DNA from: CAYVUB01 sp964454675
GTDB taxonomy: Bacteria; Bacteroidota; Bacteroidia; Flavobacteriales; Flavobacteriaceae
NCBI GenBank assembly: GCA_964454675.1
Contig: CAYVUB010000001.1
Location: forward strand, 1-64,000
Length of the DNA stretch: 64,000 bases
Direction of reading: 5' to 3'
Positions 59,864 through 64,000 of the stretch are shown in pieces. Both the position numbers and the translations under genes were made by a program. The number at the start of each line of letters is the position of its first letter. Positions within the stretch are counted from its first letter, which is position 1. A model generated the notes under the pieces. It saw only the letters and a program-made list of their open reading frames with translations, did no database searches and had not been told where the DNA came from.

Positions 59864-61836
59864 TATTGGGTATCGGTGCTTTTGGGTGTTATTATTACAG
59901 AATTGTTTGATATATTGCGTTCAATAATTTTTGGTTTGGATTCTTTTAGCGCATAATTGTCAATAACCTGCAATGCAGATTCTCTGTTGATGCCAAAAGG
60001 TTTTCCTGAATATGGTTTGGCATATTCGTTTTCTAAGCTATGTGTAAAAATCCAGTTTTCCAAATCTTTACGTGTTGTTTCGCCTTTAATATATTTCTCA
60101 ATCATCAAACTGGCAATACGTCCGGCAAAACGGCTTCCCCAGTAACCGTTTTCAACAAAAACAGCAATGGCAATAGTGGGATTATCTTTGGGTGCAAAGG
60201 CAACAAAAATAGAATGGTCTGTAAGCTGCGTGCGTACACCGTTTATTTTTGTGAAATTTTCCGCAGTTCCTGTTTTTCCGCATATTTCGATACCTGCAAT
60301 TCTTACGGCAGAAGCCGTTCCGCTTTCATACGCACCAAACATGCCTTGTACAACAGGTTCAAAATGTTCGGGGTTTATTGTAGTGTAATTTCGGGTTGTA
60401 TATTTTGGGTCAATCTCGCCGCCTTCAATTTTTTTGATGATATGCGGTGTGTAATAGAAACCTCGGTTTCCTATGGCAGCAACCATGTTTGCCAGTTGTA
60501 TAGGCGTGGCTTCCACTTCGCCCTGACCAATGGAATTTGAAATGTTATAGGTAGCACTCCAGCGGCCTTCACCATACCATTTGTCATAAAATGCACCATC
60601 TGGAATCCTGCCTTTTTGTCCTACCGACAAATCGTTGTTGAGGTAATTGCCCAAACCGAAACTTTTAATATGATTGCTCCAGGTATCCATACTTTTTTTA
60701 GGGGTTTCATATTTGTCAATGAGTCTTCTGTAAACCGTTGCAAAATAGGCATTGCAGGATTGGGCGATACCGCCGGTCATAGCCAGTGGGCTTGCGTGTC
60801 TGTGACATCCTAATTTTCTGCCGCCATAGCTGTATCCCATACTGCAGCCTATGGTTTCGGTTGTTGATATGACACCTTCCTGTAAGCCTACAAGCGCATT
60901 CAGTACTTTAAATGGTGAACCCGGCGGATATTGTGCTTGTAATCCGCGGTCAAATAGAGGCTTCGCAATGGTGTCGTTATAGAGTTTTGTAAAATTGGCA
61001 GTGCGTTGTCTTCCTACCAGCAAGCTTGGGTTGTAGGTAGGTGTTGATATCATTGTGAGTATTTCGCCCGTAGCAGGTTCAATAGCAATGATACCGCCGC
61101 GTTTATGGCGCATTAGTAACTCTCCATAAGCCTGCAATGTTGCATCAATGGTTAAGGTAACATCTCGTCCCGATTGTGGCAGAGTGTCATATATACCGCC
61201 TTTGTAAGAGCCAATATCTCTGTTAAATCTGTCTTTTTGAATGAATTTGATGCCTTTTACACCGCGCAATACTTCTTCATAAGATTTTTCAACACCTTGT
61301 TTTCCAATTAAATCCCCCATTTTGTAATAGGGGTTGCTTTCAATAATGGCGTTGTTGACTTCGCCAATATCACCCAAAACGTTGGCACCAATGGTTGTCT
61401 GGTAGTCTCTCAACGTTCGTTTTTGAATGTAAAAACCTTCAAATTTTCTTATTTTTTCTTGCAATACGGCATAGTCGTCACGGGATAGCTGAGGTATAAA
61501 AACCGATGGCAATCTGGGCGAAAAGGCATAAGCTTTATTGTAAATATTAATAAAATCCTGTTTTGTGATTTTTAAAAGCGAGCAAAATTCTAAAGTGTCC
61601 AAAGGCTCTACTTCACGAGGAATAAACATCACGTCATAAGACGGTTGGTTTGCTACCAGCAAATTTCCGTTGCGGTCATAAATATAACCACGCTTAGGGT
61701 AATCATATTCTTTGCGGATGGCATTATCTTCATACAAATTGTAGCCTTCCTGATTGTAAACCTGAAGATAAAACAATCTTGCAATAAAGATGATGCCTGC
61801 CGTAATTATGGTAAGTGAAAGTAATAATTTTCTCAT
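59863..61836 (-). CDS. mrdA: Penicillin-binding protein 2 (elongation transpeptidase)
   Basis: The 657-residue protein has one N-terminal membrane helix, the dimerisation domain (DYPKRGYIYDRNGNLLVANQPSYDV) and the transpeptidase domain with SPFK (QYPPGSPFKVLNAL), SCN (IAQSCNAYFATVYR) and KTG (EICGKTGTAENF). It cross-links peptidoglycan during elongation in the periplasm. Its start overlaps the mreD stop by four bases (ATGA). Confidence 0.97.
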   Translation of the reverse strand: MRKLLLSLTIITAGIIFIARLFYLQVYNQEGYNLYEDNAIRKEYDYPKRGYIYDRNGNLLVANQPSYDVMFIPREVEPLDTLEFCSLLKITKQDFINIYNKAYAFSPRLPSVFIPQLSRDDYAVLQEKIRKFEGFYIQKRTLRDYQTTIGANVLGDIGEVNNAIIESNPYYKMGDLIGKQGVEKSYEEVLRGVKGIKFIQKDRFNRDIGSYKGGIYDTLPQSGRDVTLTIDATLQAYGELLMRHKRGGIIAIEPATGEILTMISTPTYNPSLLVGRQRTANFTKLYNDTIAKPLFDRGLQAQYPPGSPFKVLNALVGLQEGVISTTETIGCSMGYSYGGRKLGCHRHASPLAMTGGIAQSCNAYFATVYRRLIDKYETPKKSMDTWSNHIKSFGLGNYLNNDLSVGQKGRIPDGAFYDKWYGEGRWSATYNISNSIGQGEVEATPIQLANMVAAIGNRGFYYTPHIIKKIEGGEIDPKYTTRNYTTINPEHFEPVVQGMFGAYESGTASAVRIAGIEICGKTGTAENFTKINGVRTQLTDHSIFVAFAPKDNPTIAIAVFVENGYWGSRFAGRIASLMIEKYIKGETTRKDLENWIFTHSLENEYAKPYSGKPFGINRESALQVIDNYALKESKPKIIERNISNNSVIITPKSTDTQ

Positions 61837-62339
61837 TTTTGTTTTTTGCTGAACAGTATCATTATCAATAAACAGAGCAGCACCGTAAATATAGTTGAGA
61901 AAAACGTTTTTTGAAAGATTAAAACTATTTTGGAAATGTTAAATACTTCCAGAGAAAACATGATTAAATGATGAATGACAGTTAGGATAGAAAAATATGT
62001 GAGTCGGGATCCGAATTCGGTTTGTTCAAATTTGATGGTTTGATAATCTGAGATACTTCCGAAGGAAAATTTTAAAATAACAGGCCGTATGTATGCTATG
62101 GTAACACATGCGGCGGCATTTATACCTCCCGAATCGGATAAAATATCAACGCATAAACCCAGTAAAAATGCTATAAATATAAAAAATGTACGATTGTTGA
62201 TTACAGGAAACAGTATGATGAAAATGATGTAAAGATACGGGTTGATATATCCTGAAAAGTTGATATGATTCAATATCAAAGCCTGCACCAGTACCAGCAC
62301 AATAAATTGAAAAGTTCTATTTATGGCAGTACTATTCAT
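61833..62339 (-). CDS. mreD: Rod shape-determining protein MreD
   Basis: The 168-residue integral membrane protein has five or six helices (FIVLVLVQALIL, YLYIIFIILFPVI, FFIFIAFLLGLCVDILSDSGG and others), with the GLCVDILSDSGGINA stretch typical of MreD. It overlaps mreC by eight bases. It links MreBC to the synthases of the elongasome. Confidence 0.88.
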   Translation of the reverse strand: MNSTAINRTFQFIVLVLVQALILNHINFSGYINPYLYIIFIILFPVINNRTFFIFIAFLLGLCVDILSDSGGINAAACVTIAYIRPVILKFSFGSISDYQTIKFEQTEFGSRLTYFSILTVIHHLIMFSLEVFNISKIVLIFQKTFFSTIFTVLLCLLIMILFSKKQK

Positions 62340-63156
62340 GCTTTTCGGTGCTTTCTAAAGTTTTAATTTCTTGAGCTTGTTTATTTTCAATGATATATAC
62401 ATGACCTACATTGGTCATATCATTAAATAATTTTACGTTTACGGTATAAGTATCACCGCCTATATCTTGCGAAAATGAATCAACAATACCTACCGGAATT
62501 CCTTTAGGAAATATTGCCGATTGTCCACCGGTAATAATAGTATCGCCAATTTGAACGGGCGCAAATTTTGTAATATCAATTACCTGGGCAAATTCAGGCG
62601 ATTTGGTGTTCCAGACCAATGAACCTATATGATTTGATTTTTTGAGCTGTACATTGATGTTGCTTCTGGTGTTTAAAATAGAAATGACCGATGAGAAATT
62701 TGGTGAGGTATTTTCAATAATGCCCACAATTCCTTTTGATGTGATGACTCCAAAATCCTGTTGAATGCCATCTTTTTTTCCTTTGTTGACGGTTAAATAA
62801 TTATTGACAGCAGAATAGCTGTTTTTATAAACCAGTGCTGTTGTAAACTTATAGTCTGTATCAAAAGACGCTGCATCAATAAGCGGTTTTAAAGTATCAC
62901 CGGATTGATTGTAAAGCAGTGATTTTAAATAGTTGTTTTCTTCCAGCAGCTCTTTGTTTTCGTTTTTTAAATTGAAATATTGCTTAACACCATAGGTGGT
63001 TTTATAAATTCTGCCGGTTACAGTATTGGCAGAATTTATAAACTTGCTTTTATGGTATGAGTGCGATTGTATGGTAAATAAAAGTGACAGCCCGAAAAGC
63101 AGCAAAAACAACAAAAAGGTTTTGTTTCTAATAACAAAATTGATGATTTGCTGCAT
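62332..63156 (-). CDS. mreC: Rod shape-determining protein MreC
   Basis: The 274-residue protein has an N-terminal membrane helix (FLLFLLLFGLSLLFTIQ), a coiled coil (KNENKELLEENNYLKSLL) and the two-barrel MreC core: VNKGKKDGIQQDFGVITSKGIVGIIE, NHIGSLVWNTKSPEFAQVID, VQIGDTIITGGQSAIFPKGIPVGIVDS. MreC activates PBP2-RodA in the periplasm. It is nine bases downstream of mreB. Confidence 0.95.
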   Translation of the reverse strand: MQQIINFVIRNKTFLLFLLLFGLSLLFTIQSHSYHKSKFINSANTVTGRIYKTTYGVKQYFNLKNENKELLEENNYLKSLLYNQSGDTLKPLIDAASFDTDYKFTTALVYKNSYSAVNNYLTVNKGKKDGIQQDFGVITSKGIVGIIENTSPNFSSVISILNTRSNINVQLKKSNHIGSLVWNTKSPEFAQVIDITKFAPVQIGDTIITGGQSAIFPKGIPVGIVDSFSQDIGGDTYTVNVKLFNDMTNVGHVYIIENKQAQEIKTLESTEKHE

Positions 63157-63165
63157 TTGGGTTTA

Positions 63166-64000
63166 CTATTTTATAAGTACACTTTTAAATTTTGCAAGGT
63201 TTTTCAAAACAATACCGGTACCTCTTACAACGGCTCTCAACGGGTCTTCGGCAATGTAAACAGGTAAATCGGTTTTTTGTGACAAACGTTTGTCCAAACC
63301 TCTCAGCATAGAACCTCCGCCGGCAAGATAAATACCGGTGTTGTATATGTCTGCGGCAAGTTCCGGTGGCGTTTGTGATAAGGTTTCCATTACAGAATCT
63401 TCAATACGCAATATGGATTTATCCAGTGCTTTGGCTATTTCTCTATACGATATTTGTACCTGTTTTGGTTTGCCGGTTAGCAAATCACGACCTTGAACGC
63501 TCATTTCTTCCGGTGGTAAATCCAAATCTTCGGTAGCGGCGCCAATCTGTATTTTTATTTTCTCGGCAGTACGCTCACCTACATAAAGATTGTGTTGTGT
63601 ACGCATGTAGTAAACAATGTCATTGGTAAACACATCGCCGGCAACTTTTACAGATTTATCACATACAATTCCGCCCAAAGCAATCACGGCAATCTCCGTA
63701 GTTCCTCCACCTATATCCACAATCATATTCCCTTTGGGCTGCATAATGTCAATACCAATACCTATAGCGGCTGCCATAGGTTCATGAATTAAATACACTT
63801 CTTTGCCATTCACACGCTCGCATGATTCTTTTACGGCACGCATTTCCACTTCTGTAATTCCCGACGGGATACAAACTACCATACGCAATGCCGGTGTGAA
63901 AAATTTCTTTTTTAATGCCGGAATATTTTTAATAAACAAATTAATCATTTGCTCTGAGGCATCAAAATCTGCAATAACACCGTCTTTTAACGGGCGAATG
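63166..64000 (-). CDS. mreB: Rod shape-determining protein MreB, N-terminus beyond right edge
   Basis: Actin-like ATPase that positions the elongation complex. The frame is open to base 64000, where it reads RPLKDGVIADFDASEQM, so about 60 N-terminal residues are missing. The visible 278 residues include VVCIPSGITEVEMRAVKES, the phosphate-2 motif VDIGGGTTEIAVIALGG, GGEF-free but typical PPEEMSVQGRDLLTGKPKQV, and YLAGGGSMLRGLDKRLSQKT. An internal ATG at 63948 is not the start. It is the first visible gene of the mreBCD-mrdA-rodA operon. Confidence 0.97.
   Translation of the reverse strand, partial: IRPLKDGVIADFDASEQMINLFIKNIPALKKKFFTPALRMVVCIPSGITEVEMRAVKESCERVNGKEVYLIHEPMAAAIGIGIDIMQPKGNMIVDIGGGTTEIAVIALGGIVCDKSVKVAGDVFTNDIVYYMRTQHNLYVGERTAEKIKIQIGAATEDLDLPPEEMSVQGRDLLTGKPKQVQISYREIAKALDKSILRIEDSVMETLSQTPPELAADIYNTGIYLAGGGSMLRGLDKRLSQKTDLPVYIAEDPLRAVVRGTGIVLKNLAKFKSVLIK

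Noticed and set aside
1..64000. tRNA, rRNA or transposase genes
   Set aside because: None could be recognised on either strand by reading. tRNA detection by eye is limited, so a covariance scan would be decisive.

Overview
The window reads as a chromosome segment of a Flavobacteriaceae-type member of the Bacteroidota. The evidence is the AT-rich base composition, promoters of the TTG-N17-23-TAnnTTTG type instead of -35/-10 boxes, the type IX secretion gene porT beside ubiE, a protein with a type IX C-terminal sorting domain, a TamL-type lipoprotein Omp85, DUF5103 and DUF1573 proteins, and AccD and CdsZ homologues without zinc cysteines. I saw no rRNA, tRNA, CRISPR array, prophage or insertion-sequence transposase.

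Layout. 1-4601: pnp (cut by the left edge), rpsO, an RDD membrane protein, accD and fbaA, all on the minus strand. 4940-13104: tamL, a TrmH-type methyltransferase, porT-ubiE, an aminotransferase, a fatty-acid desaturase and rsmG. 13147-20222: a secreted lipase-like protein, pruA, apaG, a DUF5103 protein and apbE. 20340-24541: a minus-strand run gpmI - HAD-like phosphatase - map - GxxExxY protein - methyltransferase, containing a 100-N assembly gap inside an exact 100-bp duplication. 24763-27732: an ankyrin protein, a GNAT protein, pepE, a secreted protein and tatA.

27874-36618 is the most coherent functional block. It is a nine-gene minus-strand cluster for kynurenine breakdown: kynU, kmo, a RidA-like deaminase, an unknown secreted protein, an aldehyde dehydrogenase, an SDR, 3-hydroxyanthranilate dioxygenase, ACMS decarboxylase and an O-methyltransferase. 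Together they would take kynurenine through 3-hydroxykynurenine, 3-hydroxyanthranilate and 2-aminomuconate semialdehyde to 2-aminomuconate and onwards. Tryptophan dioxygenase is not in the window. Each larger intergenic gap of the cluster carries a palindromic repeat, and a terminator-like hairpin lies upstream of kynU.

36898-53980: a CdsZ-like coiled-coil protein with Nif3, lpxK, a hybrid sensor kinase, a GAPDH, a broken ParE-like toxin gene, lipA, a sigma factor overlapping a glycosyltransferase, aqpZ, an ECF sigma/anti-sigma pair, murB with an aminotransferase, a PDZ aspartic protease-like protein and a DUF1573 protein. 54138-58509: valS, a 151-bp inverted-repeat element, an intact ParE-type toxin-antitoxin pair and an AAA ATPase. 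58586-64000: the cell-shape operon mreB (cut by the right edge) - mreC - mreD - mrdA - rodA, with overlapping genes.

The most unusual feature is the number and variety of palindromic repeats, and how often they sit exactly at gene ends or inside coding sequence. A GxxExxY gene is bracketed by inverted repeats that supply the C-terminal tail of Map and the N-terminus of the next methyltransferase. A CCCAAAGGG-type repeat supplies the kynU stop region, part of the KMO N-terminus and an in-frame stretch of ValS. A GAAA-loop repeat follows directly on three stop codons.
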